Assembly: GCA_022867625.1 (NCBI GenBank)
Contig: JALIFM010000006.1
Span: 96,856 to 160,855, forward strand
From: Lachnospiraceae bacterium NSJ-143
GTDB taxonomy: Bacteria; Bacillota; Clostridia; Lachnospirales; Anaerotignaceae
Reading direction: 5' to 3'
Length of the DNA stretch: 64,000 bases
Positions 9,601-18,857 of this stretch are shown here, in pieces. Numbering within the stretch: position 1 is the stretch's first letter; every line of letters begins with the position of its first letter. The notes beneath the pieces were generated by a model that was not told the DNA's origin, did not search any database, and worked only from the letters and a program-made list of their open reading frames with translations. The position numbers and the translations under genes were made by a program.

Positions 9601-10719
9601 TTATTTGCTATTTAATTCAGATATACATTTATAAAATTTATTCATACTACTATTCATTGTAAAATTTTCCAAAACTCGTTTTTTCGCAGCCTTTCCAAAT
9701 TGCTCTCGTTCTGCTGTATTGTCAGTAAGCCTTTGAATTGCATCTGCCAACTGCTGCTGATTTTTTGGTTCAACAGTAATTCCTGTTAAATCATCAATAC
9801 TAACATATGGCACACCACTTTTTAACCTTGTATTAATTACAGGCTTTCCGTAGCACATTGCTTCAAGTTGCACAAGTCCAAAAGCTTCGCTTTTTTCTGT
9901 AGATGGTAGTACGAAAACGTCACATTTCCTATACAGTTCCATTATCTGATTGTCAGTAGGTAAGATAACAAACTCTACTCTATCCTCAATGTTTAACTCT
10001 TTACACAATTTTCTCAGTTCATTTTCAAGTATACCGCTTCCAGCCATTATCAACTTTGAAGAATGTGTATTTGCAAATGCTTTTATTAGAACATCACATC
10101 CCTTGTAGTAAACAAACCTGCCAACAAAAAGAAAAACTATTTCCTCATTTTCTTTTTTTCTCTTAAAGCAGTATGCCTTTGAATCCTCTACAAATTTTTG
10201 CTCCACACCATAAGGAATAACAACACATTTGTTTTTATATGGAGTAAGGTATGTGGAATATTCAATATGTCCTTCTGTAGCCGCAATAATAACATCTGCA
10301 CGTTTCAAAAATATTTCCATAATTGGCTTATAAAACAGCATGAGTTTTTTTTGTCTTACTATATCACTATGCCACCAAACAACAACCTTCTTTTTTGTTC
10401 TGCTTAAAAGACAACCCAAATCACCAAGCGGAAAAGGCATATGACAGACAACTATATCTGCTTCTCTCGCAGCTTTATGCATTTTAACTAAAAAATCTAA
10501 CGAAATCGGCATAGAATAAAAAGTACCAAATGATGTAGCTCTTGTGACCTTCACACCACTTACCACATCCATAGATGCCTTACCACTTTTTTGACAAACA
10601 AGTACTTTCATATCTGTACAACCGTTTAAGTTTTCGGCAATATTCTTAACAACCGTTTCTATACCACCAATAGCAGGATAATACAATTTATTCACTTGAA
10701 GAATTTTTATTCTTTTCAT
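9601..10719 (-). CDS. GT4-family glycosyltransferase
   Basis: This 372-residue protein has the GT-B fold layout: an N-terminal acceptor domain starting KILQVNKLYYPAIGGIE and a C-terminal nucleotide-sugar domain with the retaining EX7E motif (EAFGLVQLE, about residue 285) and the FVGRFVYYKGCDVLIKAF strand. It would transfer a sugar from a nucleotide donor to a lipid-linked glycan at the cytoplasmic face of the membrane. The donor cannot be named. It is the last gene of the polysaccharide cluster but is separated from the others by 1.2 kb of decayed sequence, so its transcription from the main operon is uncertain. Confidence 0.88.
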   Translation of the reverse strand: MKRIKILQVNKLYYPAIGGIETVVKNIAENLNGCTDMKVLVCQKSGKASMDVVSGVKVTRATSFGTFYSMPISLDFLVKMHKAAREADIVVCHMPFPLGDLGCLLSRTKKKVVVWWHSDIVRQKKLMLFYKPIMEIFLKRADVIIAATEGHIEYSTYLTPYKNKCVVIPYGVEQKFVEDSKAYCFKRKKENEEIVFLFVGRFVYYKGCDVLIKAFANTHSSKLIMAGSGILENELRKLCKELNIEDRVEFVILPTDNQIMELYRKCDVFVLPSTEKSEAFGLVQLEAMCYGKPVINTRLKSGVPYVSIDDLTGITVEPKNQQQLADAIQRLTDNTAEREQFGKAAKKRVLENFTMNSSMNKFYKCISELNSK

Positions 10720-10850
10720 CTACCTCATATCCCCAAATACTTACAATGTAGTCTTATAATTTTTCACTATTAGATTATTTACCTAATAACAAAAAATTTG
10801 CTTATTATGTAATTTAAAATAAATATAATAATTTGAACCAACATTATCTT

Positions 10851-11195
10851 TTATAGATAAAATGTTACGAAAATAAACATAGCTGCCATAACAACAAACA
10901 GTGTCGTTATATGTCCGCTACAAAATTTTATAAACTCATTCTTTATATTATTTGTACTGTTAAAGACATACTTTCTATTGGTTATAAACGAAAACTAATT
11001 TCTGATAATTCCTGGAATTGAGAGAAAACAAGGTAATAAAGTTTTGGCTATAATATACTCTTTTTTCTTAATATTACAATCATTTTTTTGAAACATAATT
11101 ACAATTTCAAATAAAGCTATAATCCATATTAAAGCATTTCCAAAAAAATATAAAATTTTATCCGCAAATAGATTATAAATATAAATTTAGTCTCG
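10851..11195 (-). pseudogene. Remnant of a polytopic membrane protein
   Basis: On the minus strand one frame stays readable from about 11195 to TAA at 10851-10853 with a single TAG at about 11000. It encodes two clear hydrophobic helices (FFGNALIWIIALFEIVIMF, and LFVVMAAMFIFVTFYL at the end) separated by a basic loop. This looks like the C-terminal part of a membrane protein of the polysaccharide cluster, such as a membrane glycosyltransferase. No start codon with a ribosome site is left and the upstream part is not recognisable. Confidence 0.45.
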
Positions 11196-11317
11196 AAATA
11201 GAGTGATATGCTCATAAAATACCAAAAATAAATACGCAAAATTTTAAATGAAACTTCAAATATAAATATATAATTAATTATACTAATAACAAGTATTTAT
11301 TGAGGTTGGAAATGTTT

Positions 11318-11822
11318 CTATAAATAATATAGATTTTGGATGGATGCTATAAAACTTAAGAAAGCACTATTTTTAAAGCAAGTAGTTACATTCATTAATC
11401 TTCTTTTTTCCCTGTCTTTCAAAACCATAACAATAGCAAATCCAAGTGCAATAAAACTAATTACTGCCCCAGCATAAAAATATTTTGGAACATATTCAAA
11501 ACGAACTGTATGATTTCCTTCTGTCACAAAAATACCTTGAATTATGCCGTTTACAGTATAAATTTCTTTTTCTTCTCCATCTATATATTCCTTCTAACCC
11601 GGAAAATAATTCTGGCTAAAAATTTATATATTAATTCTCATCACGAGTCGTTATTTTTATTTTACCTTCACCCAAGTTCTCTCTTGTCTCTATTCCTTCA
11701 ATATATCTTGTATTAAGCATATAATAAGCAAATAAATTGCTGAAAAATTCATCTTCCGATTCTATATTTTCAACTCTTAGCGAAAAATAAAAAATATTCT
11801 TATTGTTATTATTTGATAACAT
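11318..11822 (-). pseudogene. YfhO-family membrane protein, 3' remnant
   Basis: The C-terminal end reads VTEGNHTVRFEYVPKYFYAG plus one membrane helix and a basic tail, which is the usual end of YfhO-type proteins. Upstream in the same frame, GEEKEIYTVNGIIQGIF is preceded by FPG then TAG where the family has Trp. Further upstream the frame shifts and stops repeatedly. YfhO proteins are large (about 800 residues) GT-C-like membrane enzymes that help glycosylate lipoteichoic acid. Only about 150 codons remain here, so the gene is dead. Confidence 0.6.
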
Positions 11823-11944
11823 ATATACTCTTCATCTTTCACGACGGGATTATACACATTTTATTATAAATTTGTATTTATGCAGTATACATTTTTAGTA
11901 CTTTTTAGTCCCATAATATAACTCCTTTCTTTTTATCGCACAAA

Positions 11945-12880
11945 TCATTCAAAATTAATTCTCTCTTCTTCAATAACAAGCGGTCTGTTCATAATCCTTG
12001 TATTCATACTCATGATATATTCGCCTAATAAACCGGTAAAAAAGAGCTGTAATCCACCTAAAAAAAAGACACCAATTAAAATAGGCGCATTTCCTGCTGT
12101 AAATGTATCCCAATGTGTTAGCTTAAAAATAAAATAGAATATTGCAACTATAAAACTAAATCCTCCTACAAAAAATCCTCCAAAAGTCGCCATACGCAAA
12201 CCACCTTTTGTATAGCTTGTAAAACTAAGCATTGCAATATCAAATAAAGAAAAGAAATTATTAGATGTTTTTCCGGCACGCCTTTTTTGCTGTTCGTATT
12301 CAATTTCAACATGATCAGGAGCAAACTCCGCTACCATTCCACGCAAAAATGGTGTAGAATCGTTCATTTCACGCATAATATCAATAAAGCTTCTGTCATA
12401 CAATCCAAATCCAGTAAAATGCTCAATCTGCTGAATATCACTCATTGACTTCAAAGTTTTATAATATATACTTCTAAACAGATACATAATCTTGTTTTCT
12501 TTGCTTGATGTTTTAACCATACAAACAACACGATTTCCTTCTTCCCACTTATTTACCATTGTAGGAATCAATTCTATCGGGTCTTGAAAGTCTGCACATA
12601 ACAAAATAGCACAATCTCCAGTAGTTTGACAAAGACCATAATACGGACTGTTGTTTTGTCCAAAATTTTTCATGTTAAAAATAGCTTTAGCATGATTATC
12701 TTTTAAGCAGAGTTCTCTCAATAGTTTGCGTGTATTATCAGTTGACTTATTATCAATAAACACGACTTCAAAATCATATTCTGGTAAATTTTTCTGAAAG
12801 AGATCCCTTACTGCATTGAAAATCTGATGTACATTGTCTTGCTCATTGTAGCATGGAATCATTATTGAAACTTTTTTCAT
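11945..12880 (-). CDS. GtrB-like polyprenyl-phosphate glycosyltransferase (GT2)
   Basis: The 311-residue protein has a GT2 catalytic domain (VSIMIPCYNEQDNV at the start, metal-binding acidic motif in CADFQDP near residue 96, and QKRRAGKTS near residue 205) followed by two C-terminal membrane helices (about 230-255 and 265-290). This is the layout of GtrB/DPM1-type enzymes that load a sugar onto undecaprenyl phosphate at the inner face. A GtrA flippase is encoded a few genes upstream in the same cluster. Together they would supply a lipid-linked single sugar outside the cell. The start has a TAGGAGATAG ribosome site, and the gene follows the SDR gene with a 42-bp gap. Confidence 0.88.
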   Translation of the reverse strand: MKKVSIMIPCYNEQDNVHQIFNAVRDLFQKNLPEYDFEVVFIDNKSTDNTRKLLRELCLKDNHAKAIFNMKNFGQNNSPYYGLCQTTGDCAILLCADFQDPIELIPTMVNKWEEGNRVVCMVKTSSKENKIMYLFRSIYYKTLKSMSDIQQIEHFTGFGLYDRSFIDIMREMNDSTPFLRGMVAEFAPDHVEIEYEQQKRRAGKTSNNFFSLFDIAMLSFTSYTKGGLRMATFGGFFVGGFSFIVAIFYFIFKLTHWDTFTAGNAPILIGVFFLGGLQLFFTGLLGEYIMSMNTRIMNRPLVIEEERINFE

Positions 12881-12922
12881 TTTTCTATCTCCTATAAAAT
12901 TAGGTGTTTATATAAATTTTGC

Positions 12923-13981
12923 TCAATTAATCAAAAATCTTCTAATTGTACGCTCAAATCCATCTGATAAATCGTGCAACGGTTTCCAACCGAGCTGATT
13001 CAATTTTTCTGTACTGACAACTGGTATGGTTTTTACAGGACTCTCCAAATAAACAGCATCTTTTTTACGCAACTCATGCTTAACCTTCAAACCTTTTTTA
13101 GGAAATAGGTCAACCAATAAGTCCGCAAGTTCACTAATAGAAACACGACAATCATTGTTTGCCATATTATACGCTTCGCCTGATTGTCCATCTTTTAAAA
13201 TTCGGAAAAATGCATCAGTTGCATCTGCAAGATAACAAAACGAACGAACTGATTTTCCATCACTCTTCAATACAATATCTTGTTCATTCACAATATTTGC
13301 AACAAACTCAGAAAAAACTCTCTGGTCATTTTTGATATCTATTGTTGGTCCATATGTATGAAATATTCGCACTATTTTAGCCGGAACATCATGTTGTACT
13401 GACCAAGTTTTGCACATAACCTCAGCCATTCGCTTGCTCTCACTATAGCAACTCCTTATATTCAGTAAATCAATATAACCATAATCACTTTCTGTAATTG
13501 TACTGCAATTCTGTGCCTCTTTTCCATAAACATCCCCGGTGCTAAAAAGCAGAAACCCCTTGGATTTTTTATTTCTTGCTAATTCCAATAAATAATATGT
13601 TCCCAACATATTCGGAAGTATTGTGCCTACAGGATTTGTGCCATAATATTGCGGGCTGGCAATACTTGCCGCATGGATAATATAATCAACCGCACCATCA
13701 ATTTTTATTTCTTCACAGATATTCATTTCTGTTTCGTGAAAATAATAACGGCTACAATACTCACCAAAACACTTGTACATTTTTTCATGATTGCGTCCAA
13801 CTGCAATAATTTGCGTATGTTGCTCCGGATTGGTTTCGTTCAAGTATATCAGAAAATACACTAAATATGATGCCAGCATTCCATAGGCACCTGTAATCAA
13901 AACTGTTTTGTTTTGAAGCCAGCCCCAATTAACACCTCTATCATAAATTTCTTCCATGTCACTCCATATTACTGAATTCAA
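12923..13981 (-). CDS. NAD(P)-dependent epimerase/dehydratase/reductase (extended SDR)
   Basis: The 352-residue product has a Rossmann nucleotide-binding motif near residue 30 (TGAYGMLAS, a GxxGxxA/S variant) and the catalytic YSESK pair (about residues 179-183), plus an NAD-binding Asp-containing strand. It resembles UDP-glucuronate decarboxylase-like and nucleotide-sugar reductase members of the extended SDR family. Its position after the YerE-type TPP enzyme makes a role as the sugar ketone reductase (the YerF step in the yersiniose route) attractive, but this is inferred from neighbours. The start is TTG 13981 with GGGAGG seven bases before it. Confidence 0.78.
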   Translation of the reverse strand: MNSVIWSDMEEIYDRGVNWGWLQNKTVLITGAYGMLASYLVYFLIYLNETNPEQHTQIIAVGRNHEKMYKCFGEYCSRYYFHETEMNICEEIKIDGAVDYIIHAASIASPQYYGTNPVGTILPNMLGTYYLLELARNKKSKGFLLFSTGDVYGKEAQNCSTITESDYGYIDLLNIRSCYSESKRMAEVMCKTWSVQHDVPAKIVRIFHTYGPTIDIKNDQRVFSEFVANIVNEQDIVLKSDGKSVRSFCYLADATDAFFRILKDGQSGEAYNMANNDCRVSISELADLLVDLFPKKGLKVKHELRKKDAVYLESPVKTIPVVSTEKLNQLGWKPLHDLSDGFERTIRRFLIN

Positions 13982-14242
13982 AATAATACCTCCCTTAAAT
14001 ACAAGTTAAAATTACTGTAAAAGAGTAAACACTGTTATTTATAATAACTACAATACGCATATAAATTCTCAGCAATAATATATACTATTATCGCCTTTTT
14101 AACTTATGCCGATATCAAAAATTTTTAAAATTTCTACGTATTGAGTCAATACTATTTATACATATAATTGAGGTTGCAGACAATACCAGAAAATCCTGAA
14201 CCAATCAACCTTGTCATCCATATAATAAATTTTTCGTATTTG
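13982..14242. other. Intergenic gap inside the polysaccharide cluster
   Basis: This 261-bp AT-rich gap is the largest break between intact genes of the cluster upstream of the GT2/SDR pair. It holds a small palindrome TATTGAGTCAATA (14138-14150). I see no secure promoter, but a separate start of transcription for the SDR-GT2 pair would fit here. Confidence 0.35.
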
Positions 14243-16030
14243 TTATTCTTCCTCCACAGGCTTAACTATCATATTTTGAAGAAATTCTTTTCTGTCAAGG
14301 AATGGATACATATCCTCTATAGGCGTTGAAACCATACGTCCGTCAGGCAGTCTTTTTGAACTTACCATAGGTACAATAGGCTGATCTCTTATGCACATTA
14401 CTTCACATATAACAGGCTCATTATATGAAAGAACCTCTGTTATTTTTTCTTTTAATTCATGTGGATTATTTATTCTTATATATTTAAGTCCATAGGCATA
14501 GCTTATTTTTTCAAGATCAGGGAATGATACGCCATTTGTACTGTCTGTTCCTATCTTCCTGCCTTCAAAAAGCTTGTCTTGTGATGATCGTATAGAAAGA
14601 TATCCATCATTATTCCACACAAAAAGCTTAACTGGTATATTGTAATGCTTTAATGTCTGAAGTTCCTGTATATTCATCTGTAAACTTCCGTCACCAGTTA
14701 TGCCTATAGCTTCTGTTTGATTTTTTGCAAAACAAACACCTATTACAGCAGGCAGTGTAAAACCCATTTCTGCCTGACCACCACTTGTAACGTATCTTTG
14801 AGCCTTTGTTGTAGTCTTTATACCCTGAGCAGTAACATATACTGCAGAGCCTGCATCAGAAACAACAACTGAATCCTCTTTTAAACATCCTGAAAGTTCA
14901 TTTATAAATGTAAAAAGATTAACTCTTTCCTCTTTTTTATATTCTTCAAGCGCAACAGGATACTTATTTTTCCAATTAAGACATATTTTTGCCCATTCAG
15001 AATATTTTATATCTTCTTTAATATCAAAGTTCTTTAAAAATTCTTTAATATCACAGTTAATTTCCTTATCAATTCTTACAGTACCTTTTTTGTGTTCTTT
15101 TGTGTCTATGTCAACTGCAAATATTTTTGCTTCTCTTGCAAAATATTCATATTCGTGTCCTGTACTGCTTACACTAAGTCTGCTGCCAAGTGCAAGCACA
15201 AAATCTGCATTCTGTACAGCAAAATTTCCTGCCCTTGTGCCCTTATTTCCTATTCTACCTATAAACAAAGGATTTTCTGTTGGAAGTACATCTGTACCAA
15301 GTCTTGATGCAACAAAAGGAATCTCATATCTTTCAACAAATTTCTGAAATTCATCTATTGCTTTTGAAAGCCTTACTCCTTGACCTGCAACAATAATGGG
15401 TCTTTTTGCATGTTCAAAGGCAGATTTAAGAATTGAAATTTCTTCTTCGGTTGCACATATTTTTATTTTGTCCTCTGGCACAAAGTGCCTTAATTTTGTT
15501 TCGTCTACAACTGCACCCTGTACATCCATAGGCACATCAATCCATACAGGTCCAGGTCTGCCGCTTATAGCTGTATGATATGCTTTTTCAAGCTCATAAT
15601 AAACATCCTCTGCTTCTGTAAGCATAACTGCATATTTTGTAATATGTTCAACTATAGATACTATGTCTGCTTCCTGTACACCAAGCTGTCTTATATCAAG
15701 ATTCCTGTATCTTGTGCTTTCTTTTCTTTTAACCTGTCCTGAAATAAAAATACAAGGAGTATTATCTTGATATGCGTTTAATAAGCCAGTCATAGCATTT
15801 GTACCACCACAGCCTGTTGTAATATACGCACAGCCTATACCTTTGTATTTTGCATAGCCTACGGCTGCCATTGCCGCTGCCTGTTCATGGTGACAGCATA
15901 CCTTATTAAGCTTTTCATTTTTGTAAAGACCATCTGTTAAAAAAAGCAGTCCGCCTCCAGAAACCATAAATACATCTTCTATTCCTTTTGCTGATATAAA
16001 TTCTGAAATAATGTCAGTTACTCTTTTCAA
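14243..16030 (-). CDS. TPP-dependent acetolactate-synthase-like enzyme, YerE type
   Basis: This 595-residue protein has the full three-domain layout of the acetolactate synthase family. The catalytic Glu49 lies in HHEQAAAMAAVGYAKY, and the TPP/Mg motif is GDGSLQMN followed about 27 residues later by NND (around residues 440-470). Within nucleotide-sugar clusters, such an enzyme next to RfbF/G/H is the hallmark of YerE, which uses pyruvate to add a two-carbon unit to the C-4 ketone of CDP-3,6-dideoxy-4-ketohexose on the way to yersiniose. A housekeeping acetolactate synthase is unlikely because there are no ilv genes near and the gene follows gtrA by 13 bp. The start is TTG 16030 behind GAGGAGG. 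The product sugar remains inferred. Confidence 0.8.
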   Translation of the reverse strand: MKRVTDIISEFISAKGIEDVFMVSGGGLLFLTDGLYKNEKLNKVCCHHEQAAAMAAVGYAKYKGIGCAYITTGCGGTNAMTGLLNAYQDNTPCIFISGQVKRKESTRYRNLDIRQLGVQEADIVSIVEHITKYAVMLTEAEDVYYELEKAYHTAISGRPGPVWIDVPMDVQGAVVDETKLRHFVPEDKIKICATEEEISILKSAFEHAKRPIIVAGQGVRLSKAIDEFQKFVERYEIPFVASRLGTDVLPTENPLFIGRIGNKGTRAGNFAVQNADFVLALGSRLSVSSTGHEYEYFAREAKIFAVDIDTKEHKKGTVRIDKEINCDIKEFLKNFDIKEDIKYSEWAKICLNWKNKYPVALEEYKKEERVNLFTFINELSGCLKEDSVVVSDAGSAVYVTAQGIKTTTKAQRYVTSGGQAEMGFTLPAVIGVCFAKNQTEAIGITGDGSLQMNIQELQTLKHYNIPVKLFVWNNDGYLSIRSSQDKLFEGRKIGTDSTNGVSFPDLEKISYAYGLKYIRINNPHELKEKITEVLSYNEPVICEVMCIRDQPIVPMVSSKRLPDGRMVSTPIEDMYPFLDRKEFLQNMIVKPVEEE

Positions 16031-16043
16031 TTCCAGTTCCTCC

Positions 16044-16463
16044 TCATTTTAACGCCCAAAACTTATTAAGCAGAAAATTAAACGGAATAGTAAATATCAA
16101 GTTAATAAGCGGAGCTAGTTTTTCAGAAATTCCAAAAATTCCAACCATTACATAAAGCATTACTGTGCTCAATATAAATGTACTTCCGTATGCTGTAAAA
16201 GTCTTGAGAAGTGGTTTTAAAATTCCCCTCTGTGACTTTTTAAAAACATATCTGCTGTTCCAGTAATATGCGTTAAACACACTTACAACAAATCCAGTAG
16301 TATTTCCAATTATATATAAATCTCTGTTTATAAAAATAAATATATAATATATCACAAGTGAAATTGCCGTATTTGAAAGACCAACAATTCCAAATTTTAT
16401 AAACTGCAGAACTAAATTTATAAAATCCTCCCTGCTTTTTATTCCAATCTTTTCAAACAACAT
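16044..16463 (-). CDS. gtrA: GtrA-family membrane protein (lipid-linked sugar flippase)
   Basis: The 139-residue product is made of four membrane helices (about 18-38, 45-65, 85-107, 113-133) with the GtrA signature FIKFGIVGLSNTAISL at the N-terminus and LNKFWAL near the end. GtrA proteins are thought to flip undecaprenyl-phosphate-linked sugars across the membrane for late decoration of glycans. Its ATG overlaps the TAA of rfbH (TAATG), so translation is probably coupled. A GtrB-like GT2 follows downstream at 11945-12880. Confidence 0.85.
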   Translation of the reverse strand: MLFEKIGIKSREDFINLVLQFIKFGIVGLSNTAISLVIYYIFIFINRDLYIIGNTTGFVVSVFNAYYWNSRYVFKKSQRGILKPLLKTFTAYGSTFILSTVMLYVMVGIFGISEKLAPLINLIFTIPFNFLLNKFWALK

Positions 16464-17800
16464 TACTGCTGCACCGCTTCCTTAATTGTCTTTGCCATGT
16501 AATCAATCATTTCGTCATTCATGCCAGGATATACTCCTACCCAGAATGTATCGTTCATTATGCGGTCTGTATTTTTAAGCTCACCAACTGTTCTGTAGCC
16601 TTCTCCTGTTTTTCTCATCACATCAAAGCATGGGTGCTTAATAAGGTTTCCTGCAAAAAGCATTCTTGTCTGTATGCCTTGTTTTTCAATGTAGTCAACT
16701 ACTGTATTTCTATTTACTCCTTCTTTGCATGTAATAATGAAACCAAACCAACTTGGATCAGAATTTTCACATGCAACAGGAAATATAAACTTGTCACTTG
16801 CTTCTTCAAGCGCAGCTTTTAGTCTGTTAAAGTTAACCTTTCTCTTTTCAACAAATGAAGGGAATTTTTCAAGTTGAGCACAGCCAATTGCAGCCTGCAT
16901 ATCAGTGGCTTTAAGGTTGTATCCAAAGTGTGAATATACATACTTGTGATCATAGCCTAAAGGAAGTTCGCCGTACTGTCTGTCAAAACGATGTCCGCAA
17001 AGGTTATCCATACCTGAAGGACATGAGCAATCACGTCCCCAATCTCTGAATGAACGTATAATTTTATTTAAAAGCGGGTTGTCTGTATAAACAGCGCCGC
17101 CTTCACCCATCGTCATATGATGTGGAGGATAGAAGCTTGATGTACCTATATCACCTATTGTACCTGTAAATTTAGTTACACCGTCAATAGTATACTGACT
17201 TCCAAGTGCATCACAGTTGTCCTCAACAAGCCATAAATTATGCTTATCACAAAATTCTTTAACAGCTTTAAGGTCAAAAGGATTGCCAAGTGTATGTGCA
17301 ATCATAACTGCCTTAGTTTTTTCTGAAAGAGCTTTTTCAAGCATTGCAACATTAATGTTGTATTGTGGAATTGTAACATCAACAAAAACAGGTACAGAAC
17401 CGTACTGAATCATAGGCGTAACTGTTGTAGGAAAGCCTGCTGCAACTGTTATAACCTCGTCACCCTTTTTAATTGCTCTTTCACCAAGAAGCGGTGATGT
17501 AAGAGCCATAAATGCATTAAGATTTGCACTTGATCCTGAGTTTACAAGAGCACAGTATCTTACGCCAAGATATTTTGCAAGCTTATTTTCAAATTCATCT
17601 GTATACCTACCTGATGTAAGCCAGAATTCAAGAGAACTATCTACAAGATTTACCATTTCGCTGCGATCGTAAACTCTTGAAGCGTATGGAATTCTGTCGC
17701 CTTCTTCATAAGGCTTTTTTGTATGGAATTTATCGCAGTATTCTGCTACAAGCTTTAAAATTTCGCTTTTTGCTGCTTTTTCATTCATATTTTCAAACAT
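16463..17800 (-). CDS. rfbH: CDP-4-dehydro-6-deoxyglucose 3-dehydrase (E1)
   Basis: This 445-residue protein belongs to the DegT fold but carries the E1 hallmarks. The usual PLP-binding lysine is replaced by His in YPPHHMTMGEGGAV (residues 227-228), so PMP is used as a free cofactor. The iron-sulphur cysteines are present: Cys196 in VEDNCDALG and the trio Cys258, Cys260 and Cys268 in DCSCPSGMDNLCG, with the C-x1-C-x7-C spacing of the family. With an E3 flavin/ferredoxin-type reductase it removes the C-3 hydroxyl of CDP-4-keto-6-deoxyglucose. No E3 gene is in the window. Start ATG 17800 overlaps the rfbG stop (TAATG). Confidence 0.95.
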   Translation of the reverse strand: MFENMNEKAAKSEILKLVAEYCDKFHTKKPYEEGDRIPYASRVYDRSEMVNLVDSSLEFWLTSGRYTDEFENKLAKYLGVRYCALVNSGSSANLNAFMALTSPLLGERAIKKGDEVITVAAGFPTTVTPMIQYGSVPVFVDVTIPQYNINVAMLEKALSEKTKAVMIAHTLGNPFDLKAVKEFCDKHNLWLVEDNCDALGSQYTIDGVTKFTGTIGDIGTSSFYPPHHMTMGEGGAVYTDNPLLNKIIRSFRDWGRDCSCPSGMDNLCGHRFDRQYGELPLGYDHKYVYSHFGYNLKATDMQAAIGCAQLEKFPSFVEKRKVNFNRLKAALEEASDKFIFPVACENSDPSWFGFIITCKEGVNRNTVVDYIEKQGIQTRMLFAGNLIKHPCFDVMRKTGEGYRTVGELKNTDRIMNDTFWVGVYPGMNDEMIDYMAKTIKEAVQQ

Positions 17801-18857
17801 TATTTGTGTCCTCCAAAAAACTCATTTATCTGTTTTTCCATTATTTCGTTTATATCACTGTATTTATAGTATTCCTTGCTCCATTCAACAGTTTTTTCTA
17901 CTGCATCGTTAATATTCCAATGTGGTCTCCAACCGAATACCTTTTTAAGTCTTGAACAATCAAGCTTCAGGAAATTAGCTTCGTGAGGCCCCCCCCACCC
18001 ATAAATTTGTTTTCCCACTTAGCATCTTCGCCCCAGGCATTGCAGAAAATGTCTGCAAGTTCACCTGTCTGAACACAATCTGTTTCATTAGGACCTACGT
18101 TGTAGTACCCTGAATATTTTTTATCCTCATATTGCTTTTGTGCAATCATAAGATAAGCATATAACGGTTCAAGAACATGCTGATATGGTCTTGTTGAATA
18201 TGGATTTCTTACAATAATTGTTTCGCCATTTGCTGATGCTCTTATACAATCAGGAATAATTCTGTCCCTTGCAAAATCGCCACCACCTATAACGTTTCCG
18301 GCTCTTGCAGTCGAAACTGGTATTCCTTCTTCCTTGAAAAATGAATTTACATAGCTGTGTGTAACAAGCTCACTGCATGATTTGCTGTTTGAATATGGAT
18401 CAAAGCCGTCAAGAGGCTCGTCCTCTCTAAAGCCCCACTCCCACTCTCTGTTAAGATATACCTTGTCAGTTGTAACATTAAGAATAGATTTTGCACCATA
18501 TAATCTTGCACATTCAAGAATGTTTACTGTGCCCATAACATTTGTTGCATATGTATATCGTGGTTGTTCATAGCCAGTTCTTACTATTGGCTGTGCTGCA
18601 AGATGAAAAACTATTTCAGGTTGTGCTTCTTCATAAGCAGCCTTTAGTTTTTCAAAATCACAAATGTCACCAATTACAGAATCAATAGTTTTTCCAATTT
18701 GTGCAATTTCAAAAAGACTTGGATTTGTAGGAGGTTCAAGAGAATATCCTGTAACAACCGCCCCAGCCATAGAAAGTGTTTTGCAAAGCCAGCTTCCTTT
18801 AAAACCAGTATGTCCTGTTATAAAAATTTTTTTGCCTTTATAAAACTTCAAATCCAT
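17800..18857 (-). CDS. rfbG: CDP-glucose 4,6-dehydratase, out of frame at a G8 tract
   Basis: Start ATG 18857 overlaps the rfbF stop (TAATG). The SDR product has GHTGFKG near residue 15, TTDKVY, and the YSNSK catalytic pair. RfbG converts CDP-glucose to CDP-4-keto-6-deoxyglucose, the first committed step toward CDP-3,6-dideoxyhexoses. The frame is lost inside a run of eight G (17989-17996 as C on the plus strand). As read, the protein ends at TGA 17967-17969 after MGGGGLTKLIS, without its last 58 residues. With nine G the frame continues GGGGPHEANFLKLDCS to TAA at 17800, giving a normal 352 residues. I regard this as a phase-OFF gene rather than a decayed one, because everything else is intact. 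Confidence 0.88.
17989..17996 (-). repeat. G8 homopolymer tract inside rfbG
   Basis: Eight C on the plus strand (G on the coding strand) follow GGT in the codons for a glycine run. The count of eight puts the rest of rfbG out of frame; nine or six would be in frame. Tracts of this length are classic hot spots for slipped-strand mispairing, and the surrounding DNA is AT-rich, so the tract stands out. Confidence 0.85.

Noticed and set aside
14243-16030. Housekeeping acetolactate synthase (ilvB)
   Set aside because: No ilvN, ilvC or leu genes are near, and the gene sits in a sugar cluster directly behind gtrA and rfbF-G-H.
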